DNA from: an uncultured Lachnospiraceae bacterium
GTDB lineage: Bacteria > Bacillota > Clostridia > Lachnospirales > Lachnospiraceae
Assembly: GCA_934359535.1 (NCBI GenBank)
Contig: CAKRLN010000023.1
Span: 1-15,802 of the forward strand
Length of the DNA: 15,802 bases
Direction of reading: 5' to 3'
The notes under the pieces are model-generated. The model made no database searches. It saw only the letters and a program-made list of their open reading frames with translations, and had not been told where the DNA came from. The position numbers and the translations under genes are program-made. The stretch's first letter is position 1. Each line of letters starts with the position of its first letter. Of the stretch, positions 7,901 to 14,510 are shown piece after piece.

Positions 7901-9200
7901 TGATCTTGATGCATTTCATATCCTGACCACCAATATCTAAGATACAGTCAACCTTTGGATCGAAGAAAGCGGCAGCATAGTAATGGGCAACGGTCTCAAC
8001 CTCACCCTCATCCAGCTTTAAGGCGGCTTTTAAAAGTGCCTCTCCGTATCCGGTTGAGCAGGAATGCACGATGTGCGCTTTTTCCGGAAGCAGGGAATAG
8101 ATTTCCTGGATGGAACGGATCGCTGTTGCAAGCGGACTTCCGTTGTTGCTGCTGTAGAAGGAGTATAAAAGATCTCCATTTTCACTTACAAGTGCGATCT
8201 TTGTTGTCGTGGAGCCGGCATCGATTCCGAGATAACAGTTTCCTTCATAGGAAGCAAGGTCAGCAGTCTTTACATGGTTGTTGCCGTGACGCGTTGTGAA
8301 TTCCTCATAGGCAGCCTCATTCTCAAACAGAGGCTCCATACGGGCAACCTCAAATTCCATCTCGATATTCGAAGAAAGCTTTGTAACGAGTGCAGAAAGT
8401 GTTGTCTGGTTTTCTTCTTTATAATTTAAGGCAGAACCGATCGCAGCGAACAGATGGGAATTCTCCGGTGTGATCGCGTGCGCATCATCTAAGTTTAGGG
8501 TGCGGATAAAAGCAGCCTTTAACTGATCTAGGAAGTGAAGCGGTCCACCGAGAAATGCAACATGTCCGCGGATTGGTTTTCCGCAGGCAAGACCGCTGAT
8601 GGTCTGGTTGACCACTGCCTGAAAGATCGATGCAGAAAGATCTTCCCTTGTTGCACCTTCATTGATCAGAGGCTGGATATCCGTCTTGGCAAATACACCG
8701 CAGCGGGCAGCAATCGGATAAATTGCTTTGTAATTTTTTGCATATTCGTTTAAGCCGGTTGCATCGGTCTGGATGAGGGACGCCATCTGGTCGATGAAAG
8801 ATCCTGTACCACCGGCGCAGATTCCGTTCATGCGCTGCTCGACATTACCTCCCTCGAAATAGATGATTTTGGCATCCTCACCGCCGAGCTCGATCGCAAC
8901 ATCGGTCTGTGGCGCATAGTGCTGTAAGGCTGTGGAAACAGAGATAACCTCCTGAACAAATGGCACATTTAAATGCTTTGCGAGCGTAAGACCGCCGGAG
9001 CCGGTGATCATCGGAGCAACCTTGCGGTCACCAAGCGCATTGAATGCCTTTTGAAGCAGTGCGGAAAGTGTTTCCCGGATATTGGCAAAGTGACGTTCGT
9101 AATCAGAAAAAAGAAGGTTGTCCTTCTCATCTAACACTGCAACCTTGACGGTTGTAGACCCAATATCAATACCCAGTTTGTGTAACGTATTGTTTTCCAT
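4941..9200 (-). CDS. Fused 2-hydroxyacyl-CoA dehydratase activase (two BadF/HgdC domains, DUF2229, dehydratase-like C-terminus)
   Basis: A 1419-residue cytoplasmic protein related to ATP-dependent activators that inject a low-potential electron into 2-hydroxyacyl-CoA dehydratases and benzoyl-CoA-type reductases. Domain 1 (about 7-260) has the ASKHA loop [10 protein letters not shown] (10-19), ELGGEDAK (104-111), Cys128 in CAGGTGSF and Cys167 in RCGVF. Domain 2 (about 322-580) repeats this: [10 protein letters not shown] (325-334), DIGGQDMK (422-429), Cys447 and Cys486. HgdC holds its bridging [4Fe-4S] cluster with two cysteines at the same 39-residue spacing. Next comes a cysteine motif (Cys608, 611, 615, 634), a DUF2229-like region (about 672-980), and a C-terminal part with NNDACYP (1060-1066), GGGCR (1096-1100) and Cys1355/Cys1361. 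Proteins of this layout are common in Firmicutes but their substrate is unknown. The start is set by CGGAGGA five bases upstream of ATG 9200. The gene stands alone, with no dehydratase subunits beside it. Confidence 0.9.
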   Translation of the reverse strand: MENNTLHKLGIDIGSTTVKVAVLDEKDNLLFSDYERHFANIRETLSALLQKAFNALGDRKVAPMITGSGGLTLAKHLNVPFVQEVISVSTALQHYAPQTDVAIELGGEDAKIIYFEGGNVEQRMNGICAGGTGSFIDQMASLIQTDATGLNEYAKNYKAIYPIAARCGVFAKTDIQPLINEGATREDLSASIFQAVVNQTISGLACGKPIRGHVAFLGGPLHFLDQLKAAFIRTLNLDDAHAITPENSHLFAAIGSALNYKEENQTTLSALVTKLSSNIEMEFEVARMEPLFENEAAYEEFTTRHGNNHVKTADLASYEGNCYLGIDAGSTTTKIALVSENGDLLYSFYSSNNGSPLATAIRSIQEIYSLLPEKAHIVHSCSTGYGEALLKAALKLDEGEVETVAHYYAAAFFDPKVDCILDIGGQDMKCIKIKNQTVDSVQLNEACSSGCGSFIETFAKSLNFTVQDFAKEALFAKNPIDLGTRCTVFMNSKVKQAQKEGATVSDISAGLAYSVIKNALYKVIKLSDAKDLGENIVVQGGTFYNDAVLRSFEKIAGVHATRPDIAGIMGAFGCALIARERHEAGYETTMLSIHEINALTYETKLARCQGCTNHCLLTINKFSDNRQYITGNRCERGLGKEKNKENIPNLFEYKNKRIFDYTPLPEEKATRGTIGLPRVLNMYENFPFWATFFTRLGFRFVLSPQSTRKIYELGIESIPSESECYPAKLAHGHITWLIHQDVDAIFYPAIPYERKEFPDANNHYNCPIVTSYSENIKNNVDEITSGQVRFLNPFMAFTSEETISKQLVSCFTEEYQIPESEIRDAVSDAWKELAAVRMEMQAKGEEVLKYMEENGKRGIVLAGRPYHIDPEINHGIPELINSYGICVLTEDSVSHLGKVDRPLIVMDQWMYHSRLYAAANFVKTRDDLDLIQLNSFGCGLDAVTTDCVNDILSNSGKIYTCLKIDEVNNLGAARIRIRSLFSAIRVREKKNEKRTIVPSNYERVVFTEEMKKAGYTIICPQMSPIHFELLLPAFRAAGYNLSIPDIPARECVDVGLKFVNNDACYPSLIVVGQIMAAVLSGDYDMTKTAILISQTGGGCRATNYIGFIRRALIKAGYPDVPVISINMVGLEKNPGFTLTPKLIQHGLYALEFGDIFLRCLLRVRPYEKVPGSANALHEKWKKKVIDFVSQDKLLSHRTYRKMCREIIRDFDNLPMLDIKKPRVGVVGEILVKFHPVANNYVVDLLEAEGAEAVVPDLTDFLLYCCYNQNFKTDYLGDSKKAKRINNMLIKFFEWLRKDARDELSKSKHFTPTAYIEDTAKAAESIVSIGNQTGEGWFLTGEMLELIHQGAKNIICAQPFACLPNHIVGKGVIKELRHEYPDANIVAIDYDPGASEVNQLNRIKLMLSTAQKNLKKESTK

Positions 9201-9252
9201 ATTATCCTCCGTTGGGTTTCTACTTATTAAATGCTATAAGCAAACTCTTATC

Positions 9253-9281
9253 ATTATACGATAGAGAACCGCAAAAAACAA
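9253..9281 (-). promoter_or_regulatory. Promoter of the fused activase gene
   Basis: Read on the minus strand: -35 TTGTTT (9281-9276), a 17-base spacer, and a perfect -10 TATAAT (9258-9253). The predicted start near 9246 gives a leader of about 46 bases containing the ribosome site. The -35 is weak, the -10 strong. Confidence 0.65.
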
Positions 9282-9322
9282 TACAGTGATTCTAAACATT
9301 TTATGAAGAATGTTCCGGTTCG

Positions 9323-9352
9323 TTGACAATCGGGGGCAAGTATCAGTATAAT
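9323..9352 (+). promoter_or_regulatory. Consensus promoter upstream of the structured element
   Basis: -35 TTGACA (9323-9328), an 18-base spacer, and -10 TATAAT (9347-9352), both exact consensus. Transcription would start near 9359, about 320 bases before the rhomboid-like gene, so the RNA includes the whole folded region at 9426-9660. It is divergent from the activase promoter about 40 bases away. Confidence 0.85.
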
Positions 9353-9383
9353 AAAATCCAAAGTGCAGCGATTCAAAAGCACG

Positions 9384-9464
9384 ATGTATCGAGCAATTTT
9401 GCGAATATATGGGTGGATGAATCGTTACTCAAAAGTGATAGGCAATTGCGAAACTCATAGTTAA
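9384..9464 (+). CDS. Possible 26-codon leader ORF (doubtful)
   Basis: ATG 9384 to TAA 9462-9464 encodes 26 residues (starting MYRAILRIYGW). It lies 25 bases into the transcript predicted from the consensus promoter. No ribosome site precedes it, and its 3' half overlaps the left direct and inverted repeats of the structured element, so it may be chance. I do not recognise the peptide. Confidence 0.15.
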   Translation: MYRAILRIYGWMNRYSKVIGNCETHS

Positions 9465-9660
9465 GTAGGATTTCATTGTGAAAAGTGACAAAAAGATTAA
9501 GAAGACACTGGGGAGCGGCCGGTACTTAGGCGCTGTACTTTAGCGCCTTATGTACCGTTGCCAGCGACACGTAGCGAAAGCGTGTCTTCGAAGATTTTTG
9601 TCGCTTTGAACAATAAAATGTGAGTAAAAGAGAGTTTCGCAAACGTCTACTCAAAAGTGA
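9426..9660. repeat. Palindromic, highly structured element with flanking 13-bp direct repeats
   Basis: TACTCAAAAGTGA occurs exactly at 9426-9438 and 9648-9660. Inside lies an exact 11-bp inverted repeat, TTGCGAAACTC (9446-9456) with GAGTTTCGCAA (9632-9642). Further in, ATTGT (9475-9479) pairs with ACAAT (9610-9614), then GA faces GA, then a 13-bp stem (9482-9494 with 9595-9607, one G-U), then GAAGACAC (9501-9508) with GTGTCTTC (9582-9589). At the tip, CGGTAC/GTACCG (9520-9525 with 9552-9557) and GGCGCT/AGCGCC (9529-9534 with 9542-9547) enclose a 7-base loop. It contains no convincing gene. It may be a MITE-like palindromic repeat inserted between promoter and gene, or a non-coding leader RNA. 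I do not recognise a named family. Confidence 0.75.
9566..9599 (+). promoter_or_regulatory. Alternative hairpin competing with the long-range stems
   Basis: GACACG (9566-9571) pairs with CGTGTC (9581-9586) around a 9-base loop. This uses bases that the long-range stem GAAGACAC/GTGTCTTC also needs, so the two folds exclude each other. A T5 run (9595-9599) follows 8 bases later, and in the alternative fold it is locked in the 13-bp stem. This resembles attenuator logic but the hairpin-to-T distance is long for a terminator. Confidence 0.35.
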
Positions 9661-9679
9661 AGAAGACAGGAGAATTTCT

Positions 9680-10585
9680 ATGAACTGGATGGATAAATTA
9701 GAGAAAAAATGGGGACGGTACGCAATCCCGGATATTCATCGTTATCTGATCTTTGCAATACTGATCGGATACATAATAAGCAGTGTGGCAGGCAGTGCCT
9801 TTAACTACCTGACCTTCAGCCCGCAGGCGATTTTACATGGACAGATCTGGAGACTTGTGACATGGGTTGTGATTCCACCGTCAGGGAAGATGATCTTTAC
9901 GCTTTTATTTTTGTTCTGTCTTTATCCGATGGGACATACACTTGAGATGGTGTTTGGAAGCTTTAAGATGAATGTATATTATATCGGAGGCATTCTGCTC
10001 TGCGATATCGGAGGAATGCTGATCTATCTGCTCAGCCTTCCGGTTTTAGGAGGGATCGGAATTCCGGTATATTTAACAACCTACTACATTCTGCTCAGTA
10101 CCTTTATGGCACTTGCTATCTGTATGCCGGAGGCAACGGTCAATCTGTATTTTGTGCTGCCGATCAAGATGAAATGGACACTTGTCCTTTATTTTGCAGA
10201 TCTTGCCTATGAGATTTATTATTATTTCCGTATGGGAAGCCAGATCGCATCATCGATTGGCGGAGCGTCTAGCGGACTTGGCATTGTTTATGGCATTGCT
10301 TACAGTGCAGAGATTGTGCTTGCACTTTTCAATCTCTTTTTGTTTTTCTTTTTTGCAAAGAACAGATTGTCCCATAAGCAGAGAAAGAGACAGAAGGAAT
10401 TCCGTGCCCAGTTTCAGAGTGAGCCAAGACCAGGATCGGGTATTACGAAGCATAAGTGTGCGATCTGTGGAAGAACAGAATTAGATGACCCGAACCTCAC
10501 ATTCCGTTACTGCTCCAAATGCGAGGGAAATTATGAGTATTGCCAGGATCATCTGTTTACCCATACGCATGTCAAGCGGTCTTAG
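9680..10585 (+). CDS. Rhomboid-like multi-pass membrane protein with C-terminal zinc-ribbon-like module
   Basis: 301 residues: a cytoplasmic start, about six hydrophobic segments between residues 22 and 227, a basic linker (228-250), then a cysteine/histidine module. GQIWRLVTWVVIPPS (54-68) matches the tryptophan-arginine loop of rhomboid-fold proteins. The catalytic GxSG serine and partner histidine in the normal helices are not seen, so this is probably a proteolytically inactive relative. The tail has Cys260, Cys263, Cys278, Cys281, Cys288 and His291, His295, His297, consistent with one or two zinc sites on the cytoplasmic side. ATG 9680 is preferred over an in-frame GTG at 9620 because AGGAGA (9668-9673) precedes it and the extra 20 codons would lie in the repeat element. 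A BMP-family gene follows 29 bases later. Confidence 0.72.
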   Translation: MNWMDKLEKKWGRYAIPDIHRYLIFAILIGYIISSVAGSAFNYLTFSPQAILHGQIWRLVTWVVIPPSGKMIFTLLFLFCLYPMGHTLEMVFGSFKMNVYYIGGILLCDIGGMLIYLLSLPVLGGIGIPVYLTTYYILLSTFMALAICMPEATVNLYFVLPIKMKWTLVLYFADLAYEIYYYFRMGSQIASSIGGASSGLGIVYGIAYSAEIVLALFNLFLFFFFAKNRLSHKQRKRQKEFRAQFQSEPRPGSGITKHKCAICGRTELDDPNLTFRYCSKCEGNYEYCQDHLFTHTHVKRS

Positions 10586-10614
10586 AATTGAAAACAGGAG
10601 GAGAATAACGAGGA

Positions 10615-11748
10615 ATGAAAAAAATCGTAAGTACACTGCTTATTGCAGTGCTGCTTGTGGCTTTATTCCTTTCAGGCAGCCAGACGGAGAAGGAAAAAGC
10701 AAGAAAAAGGGAAGCACAGGAAAAGTTAAAGATTGGTGTGATTTTAGTAGGGGATGAGACGGAAAGCTATTCTTATTCCCATATCAGAGGTATCCAGGCG
10801 GCTGAAAAGAAACAGGATATTGATAAAGCGCAGATCAAATGGAAGACAAGGGTAGACGAACTAGGAGAATGCTATGATGCTGCAAAGGAGCTTGCAGCGG
10901 ATGGGTGCAGCCTTATTATTTCGGATAGCAGCAGTCTTGAGGATGAGGTACAAAAAGCAGCAGAAGAGTTCTCGGATGTGCAGTTTGTCTGTATCGGAGG
11001 AAACCTTGCAAAAGAGAGTGGGCTGTCAAATTTCTTTAACGCCTCTACAAGACTTCCGGAAGCACGTTATATATCTGGTGTGATTGCAGGGATGAAGCTT
11101 GCAGAGTTAGCCGGTACCGAAGCACTTTCAGAGATTAATTACGATGAAAATGGAAATATCCGGATCGGATTTGTCGGATCATTTCCGGATGAAGCTTCGA
11201 GGAATGATTATGCGGCATTTTATTTTGGCGTCCGTTCTGTGATTCCGAATATCCATATGGATGTTGAGTACACACATTGCCTGTATGATATGGAGGTGGA
11301 GACAACAGCAGCGGATGCACTGATGAACCTTGGCTGTGTCATCATTGCACAGCATGATGGATCAACCGCAGTTCCAGGTGCGATCCAGGCGAGAAAGGAT
11401 GCCGGAGAGACGGTGTATTATGTCGGCTGTAATACGGATATGCTTTCGGTTGCACCGGATGCGGGATTGACAAGTGCGGTAAGCAATTGGAAGAGCTATT
11501 ATACGAAGCTGTTTTATGCAGCGAAAAAGCAGAGAGGACTTACACAGGACTGGACAGGTGGCTATAAAGAGAAGGCAGTGGCAGTAACCGAACCTGGACC
11601 GGAATGTGCAGAAGGGACGGAAGGTGCTGCCCAGACAGTGATCGAACAGATTAAGTCTGGCGGGCTTCAGGTTCCGGCGGTGTCTGAGCTGCCAGAAGGA
11701 GTGGTTGTTGAGCAGAATCCGGTCGCGGAGGAAGAGGTAACCCAGTAA
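10615..11748 (+). CDS. BMP-family (Med/PnrA-like) solute-binding protein with a lost lipobox cysteine
   Basis: A 377-residue exported protein resembling basic membrane proteins, the binding components of nucleoside-type ABC importers. It has Lys-Lys and a hydrophobic signal segment (4-19). The BMP core starts at KIGVILVG (39-46) and includes [45 protein letters not shown] and YYVGCNTDM, followed by an acidic tail. Relatives carry LSGC as a lipobox; here residues 20-23 read S-G-S-Q, so the lipid-carrying Cys is Ser22, one base from a Cys codon. The protein may stay anchored by its uncleaved signal or be released. No ABC ATPase or permease genes lie nearby, so it could serve a distant transporter or act as a sensor. 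AGGAGGAG (10596-10603) precedes ATG 10615 by 11 bases. Confidence 0.82.
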   Translation: MKKIVSTLLIAVLLVALFLSGSQTEKEKARKREAQEKLKIGVILVGDETESYSYSHIRGIQAAEKKQDIDKAQIKWKTRVDELGECYDAAKELAADGCSLIISDSSSLEDEVQKAAEEFSDVQFVCIGGNLAKESGLSNFFNASTRLPEARYISGVIAGMKLAELAGTEALSEINYDENGNIRIGFVGSFPDEASRNDYAAFYFGVRSVIPNIHMDVEYTHCLYDMEVETTAADALMNLGCVIIAQHDGSTAVPGAIQARKDAGETVYYVGCNTDMLSVAPDAGLTSAVSNWKSYYTKLFYAAKKQRGLTQDWTGGYKEKAVAVTEPGPECAEGTEGAAQTVIEQIKSGGLQVPAVSELPEGVVVEQNPVAEEEVTQ

Positions 11749-11750
11749 GG

Positions 11751-11780
11751 TTGACAAAAGGGCTTCTGGCATCTTATAAT
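11751..11780 (+). promoter_or_regulatory. Consensus promoter of glnS
   Basis: -35 TTGACA (11751-11756), an 18-base spacer, and -10 TATAAT (11775-11780), both perfect consensus. It begins only two bases after the BMP-protein stop. The start near 11787 gives a leader of about 30 bases, too short for a T-box riboswitch. No terminator separates the upstream gene, so read-through may add to glnS expression. Confidence 0.88.
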
Positions 11781-11816
11781 GAGATGATATCGTTAGCAAC
11801 AGGAGGAAGAGAGACA

Positions 11817-13502
11817 ATGGAAAACGAAACAGTCTCCAGGAATTTTATTGAGCAGATCATAGAGAAAGACTTAAGCGAGGGGCACTGCGATCATGTGGTA
11901 ACAAGATTTCCACCGGAACCAAACGGATATCTTCACATCGGACATGCCAAATCGATTCTTCTGAATTATGGACTCTCACAGAAATATGGCGGAAGCTTCC
12001 ATTTCCGCTTTGATGATACAAATCCGACAAAAGAAAAGGTGGAATTCGTAGAATCCATTAAAGCAGATGTGAAATGGCTTGGAGCAGACTGGAAGGACTG
12101 CTTGTATTTTGCATCCGATTATTTTGACCAGATGTATGAAGCAGCCATTACGCTGATTAAAAATGGTAAGGCATATGTATCGGATCTTACCGCAGAGGAG
12201 ATCCGCGAATACCGTGGAACCCTAACTGAGCCAGGGAAGGAAGATCCTTACGCAGCAAGAACGGTTGAAGAGAATCTGGATCTGTTTGAGCGCATGAAAA
12301 ATGGCGAGTTTGAGGATGGAACGAAGGTGCTTCGTGCACGGATCGATATGGCATCATCAAACATCAACATGAGAGATCCGGTTATCTACCGTGTGGCACA
12401 TATGACACATCACAGAACTGGGGACAAGTGGTGCATCTATCCGATGTACGATTTTGCGCATCCGATCGAAGATGCGATCGAGGGAATCACACATTCTATC
12501 TGTACACTGGAGTTTGAAGATCACAGACCGTTATATGACTGGGTTGTGACCGAGCTTGGTTACAAGAAGAGCCCGGATGATACACCAAAGCAGATTGAGT
12601 TCGCAAAGCTTTATCTGACGAATGTTGTAACCGGAAAGCGCTATATTAAGAAGCTGGTTGAGGATGGCATCGTAGACGGATGGGATGATCCACGCCTTGT
12701 ATCCATTGCAGCGCTCAGAAGACGCGGTTTTACACCGGAATCCATCCGCAGCTTCGTAGAGCTGTGCGGAATTTCTAAGGCAAACAGCTCTGTGGATTAT
12801 GCGATGCTTGAGTATTGTATCCGTGAGGATCTGAAGATGAAACGTCCGCGTATGATGGCAATTTTAGATCCGGTTAAGGTTGTGATCGACAATTATCCAG
12901 AAGGACAGACCGAGTATCTTGAGGTAACGAATAACCTTGAGAATCCGGAGCTTGGAACAAGACAGGTTCCATTTACAAGGGAGCTTTATATTGACCGTGA
13001 GGATTTTATGGAAGAGCCGCCAAAGAAATATTTCCGTATGTTCCCAGGAAATGAAGTGCGTCTGATGAATGCTTACTTTGTAAAATGCGAAAGCTATGTA
13101 AAGGATGAGAACGGACTTGTAACTGAGATCCACTGTACCTATGATCCGGCATCTAAGGGTGGAAACAGCCCGGATGGACGTAAGGTAAAGGGAACGATCC
13201 AGTGGGTATCCGCAGAATATGGAAAGCCGGTTACAGTTCGGTTATATGAGAATATTGTGAACGAGGAGCTTGGGGTATATAATGAAGACGGAAGCTTAAA
13301 TGTCAATCCGAATTCCCTTACGGTACTCGACAATTGTATTGTTGAGCCAGCTCTTTTAGAGGCAGAGCCATATGAGAGCTTCCAGTTTGTAAGACAGGGA
13401 TTTTTCTGTGCAGACTGTAAGGATTCCAAACCTGGACAGCCGGTATTTAACCGTGTTGTATCCTTAAAGAGCTCCTTTAAGCTACCGAAAACAAATGGAT
13501 AA
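11817..13502 (+). CDS. glnS: Glutaminyl-tRNA synthetase
   Basis: A 561-residue class I synthetase that charges tRNA-Gln with glutamine; E. coli GlnRS has about 554 residues. [13 protein letters not shown] (31-43) contains the HIGH motif at 40-43. FRFDDTNP (63-70), [13 protein letters not shown] (181-193) and [23 protein letters not shown] (within 288-310) are typical GlnRS blocks. The second class I signature is altered: [12 protein letters not shown] (269-280) where E. coli has VMSKR, with the lysine and arginine kept (Lys274, Arg275). The C-terminal half is the anticodon-binding beta-barrel region. ATG 11817 is set by AGGAGG (11801-11806); an in-frame TTG at 11751 is inside the promoter. 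Most Firmicutes make Gln-tRNA by GatCAB amidation, so a direct GlnRS points to past transfer in this lineage. Confidence 0.97.
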   Translation: MENETVSRNFIEQIIEKDLSEGHCDHVVTRFPPEPNGYLHIGHAKSILLNYGLSQKYGGSFHFRFDDTNPTKEKVEFVESIKADVKWLGADWKDCLYFASDYFDQMYEAAITLIKNGKAYVSDLTAEEIREYRGTLTEPGKEDPYAARTVEENLDLFERMKNGEFEDGTKVLRARIDMASSNINMRDPVIYRVAHMTHHRTGDKWCIYPMYDFAHPIEDAIEGITHSICTLEFEDHRPLYDWVVTELGYKKSPDDTPKQIEFAKLYLTNVVTGKRYIKKLVEDGIVDGWDDPRLVSIAALRRRGFTPESIRSFVELCGISKANSSVDYAMLEYCIREDLKMKRPRMMAILDPVKVVIDNYPEGQTEYLEVTNNLENPELGTRQVPFTRELYIDREDFMEEPPKKYFRMFPGNEVRLMNAYFVKCESYVKDENGLVTEIHCTYDPASKGGNSPDGRKVKGTIQWVSAEYGKPVTVRLYENIVNEELGVYNEDGSLNVNPNSLTVLDNCIVEPALLEAEPYESFQFVRQGFFCADCKDSKPGQPVFNRVVSLKSSFKLPKTNG

Positions 13503-13537
13503 TAAGGTTTAGGTGACCGCCTAAGTGCAGGACAAGA

Positions 13538-13569
13538 GAGATTCCGGTCGACACTGGAATCTCCTTTTG
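13538..13569 (+). terminator. Rho-independent terminator of glnS
   Basis: GAGATTCCGGT (13538-13548) pairs with ACTGGAATCTC (13553-13563), 11 bp with one wobble and a 4-base loop, followed by CTTTTGT. It starts 36 bases after the glnS stop. Another small hairpin (TTAGG...CCTAA, about 13508-13523) precedes it. Confidence 0.85.
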
Positions 13570-13575
13570 TATAAT
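13548..13575 (+). promoter_or_regulatory. Promoter of DUF2225-lysozyme unit, interlocked with the glnS terminator
   Basis: -35 TCGACA (13548-13553, one base off consensus), a 16-base spacer, and a perfect -10 TATAAT (13570-13575). The -35 falls in the terminator loop and the -10 directly after its T-run. Predicted start near 13582, leaving only about 11 bases before the ATG. Confidence 0.6.
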
Positions 13576-13592
13576 AGGAAAAGGAAGACGGA

Positions 13593-14468
13593 ATGAATTT
13601 ATTTGAGGGACTGAAAAAATATGGGCTGCAGGCTGATAAAAATCTGCAGATTTATGAAAAGAAAGAGGAAGAGCCAATGCTTGGAGAAAATAAAAAAATG
13701 GAAGAACAGTTAACAGAAGAGACCGAGTGTCTTCTGTTAAAATCTGTGCAGTGTCCGGTATGCGACAATAAATTTAAGATGATCGCAGTAAAGTCAGGAC
13801 GTCTTAGAAGAAAGGATCCGGATATTGACCTGCGTCCAAGATTTTATCATATTGATACCTTAAAATATGATATCTGTGCCTGCCCGAACTGCGGTTATAC
13901 TGCAATGAGCCGTTATTTCGATACGATGAGTACTTTTCAGAGAAAACTGATCAAGGAAAATGTATGTGATAAGTTCCATGCACAGGATTCCCTTCGGGTA
14001 GAGGAGCTTCATGCCTATGATTATGATACGGCAATCGAGCGTTATAAGCTGTCTTTATATAATTCCATTGTAAAAAAGGCAAAGGTCAGCGAAAAGGCAT
14101 ATACCTGCTTAAAGCTTTCCTGGCTTATGAAGGAGCAGAGTGCGCTTCTTACGGAAGAGGATGAGAAGACCAAGGAAAAAAAGGCTGCCTGTGACAAGGA
14201 GGCAGATGAGCTGTACCGTCAGGCATATGATGGCTTTGTACAGGCGATTGCAAGTGAGATGTATCCGATCTGTGGCATGGATCAGAATACGTTAGACTGC
14301 CTTGTAGCGGCAATGGCATATAACCTGAAGCTTTTCGATGTCGCATCTAAGATGGTTTCTTCAATCCTGTTATCAAGAACGGCAAGCAGTAAGATGAAGG
14401 ACCGTGCGTATGATCTGAAGGAGCGTATCGTAGAGGCACTGAAAAAAGAAACCGAAGACAACAAATAA
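13593..14468 (+). CDS. DUF2225 family protein (zinc-binding, helical repeats)
   Basis: A 291-residue cytoplasmic protein. Residues 1-45 are a charged N-terminal tail. Two CxxC knuckles follow, Cys54/Cys57 (QCPVCDNKFK) and Cys97/Cys100 (CACPNCGYTAMSRYF), the DUF2225 hallmark and likely one zinc site. From about residue 110 the protein is helical and charged, resembling TPR-like repeats (for example YDTAIERYKLSLYNSIV), which suggests protein-protein contacts. No enzyme activity is known to me. ATG 13593 has AAGGAAG (13580-13586) six bases upstream; a second in-frame Met at codon 29 is possible, but the N-terminal pattern (MNLFEGLKKYGL) resembles related family members. The lysozyme gene follows 42 bases later without a terminator. 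Confidence 0.85.
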   Translation: MNLFEGLKKYGLQADKNLQIYEKKEEEPMLGENKKMEEQLTEETECLLLKSVQCPVCDNKFKMIAVKSGRLRRKDPDIDLRPRFYHIDTLKYDICACPNCGYTAMSRYFDTMSTFQRKLIKENVCDKFHAQDSLRVEELHAYDYDTAIERYKLSLYNSIVKKAKVSEKAYTCLKLSWLMKEQSALLTEEDEKTKEKKAACDKEADELYRQAYDGFVQAIASEMYPICGMDQNTLDCLVAAMAYNLKLFDVASKMVSSILLSRTASSKMKDRAYDLKERIVEALKKETEDNK

Positions 14469-14510
14469 GACTTTTGCAGCAGAAAGACCTGGAAAGGAGA
14501 GTCTGAAAAG

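Noticed and set aside
5336..8753. Several open frames of 60-115 codons on both strands within the activase gene
   Set aside because: All overlap a continuous 1419-residue frame with family motifs throughout; none has family resemblance or a convincing ribosome site.
9620..9679. GTG start giving a 20-residue N-terminal extension of the rhomboid-like protein
   Set aside because: These codons lie inside the inverted and direct repeats of the structured element, no ribosome site precedes 9620, and AGGAGA sits properly before ATG 9680.
11787..11816. T-box leader for glnS
   Set aside because: Only about 30 bases separate the predicted transcription start and the ATG, far too short for a T-box and with no terminator or antiterminator.
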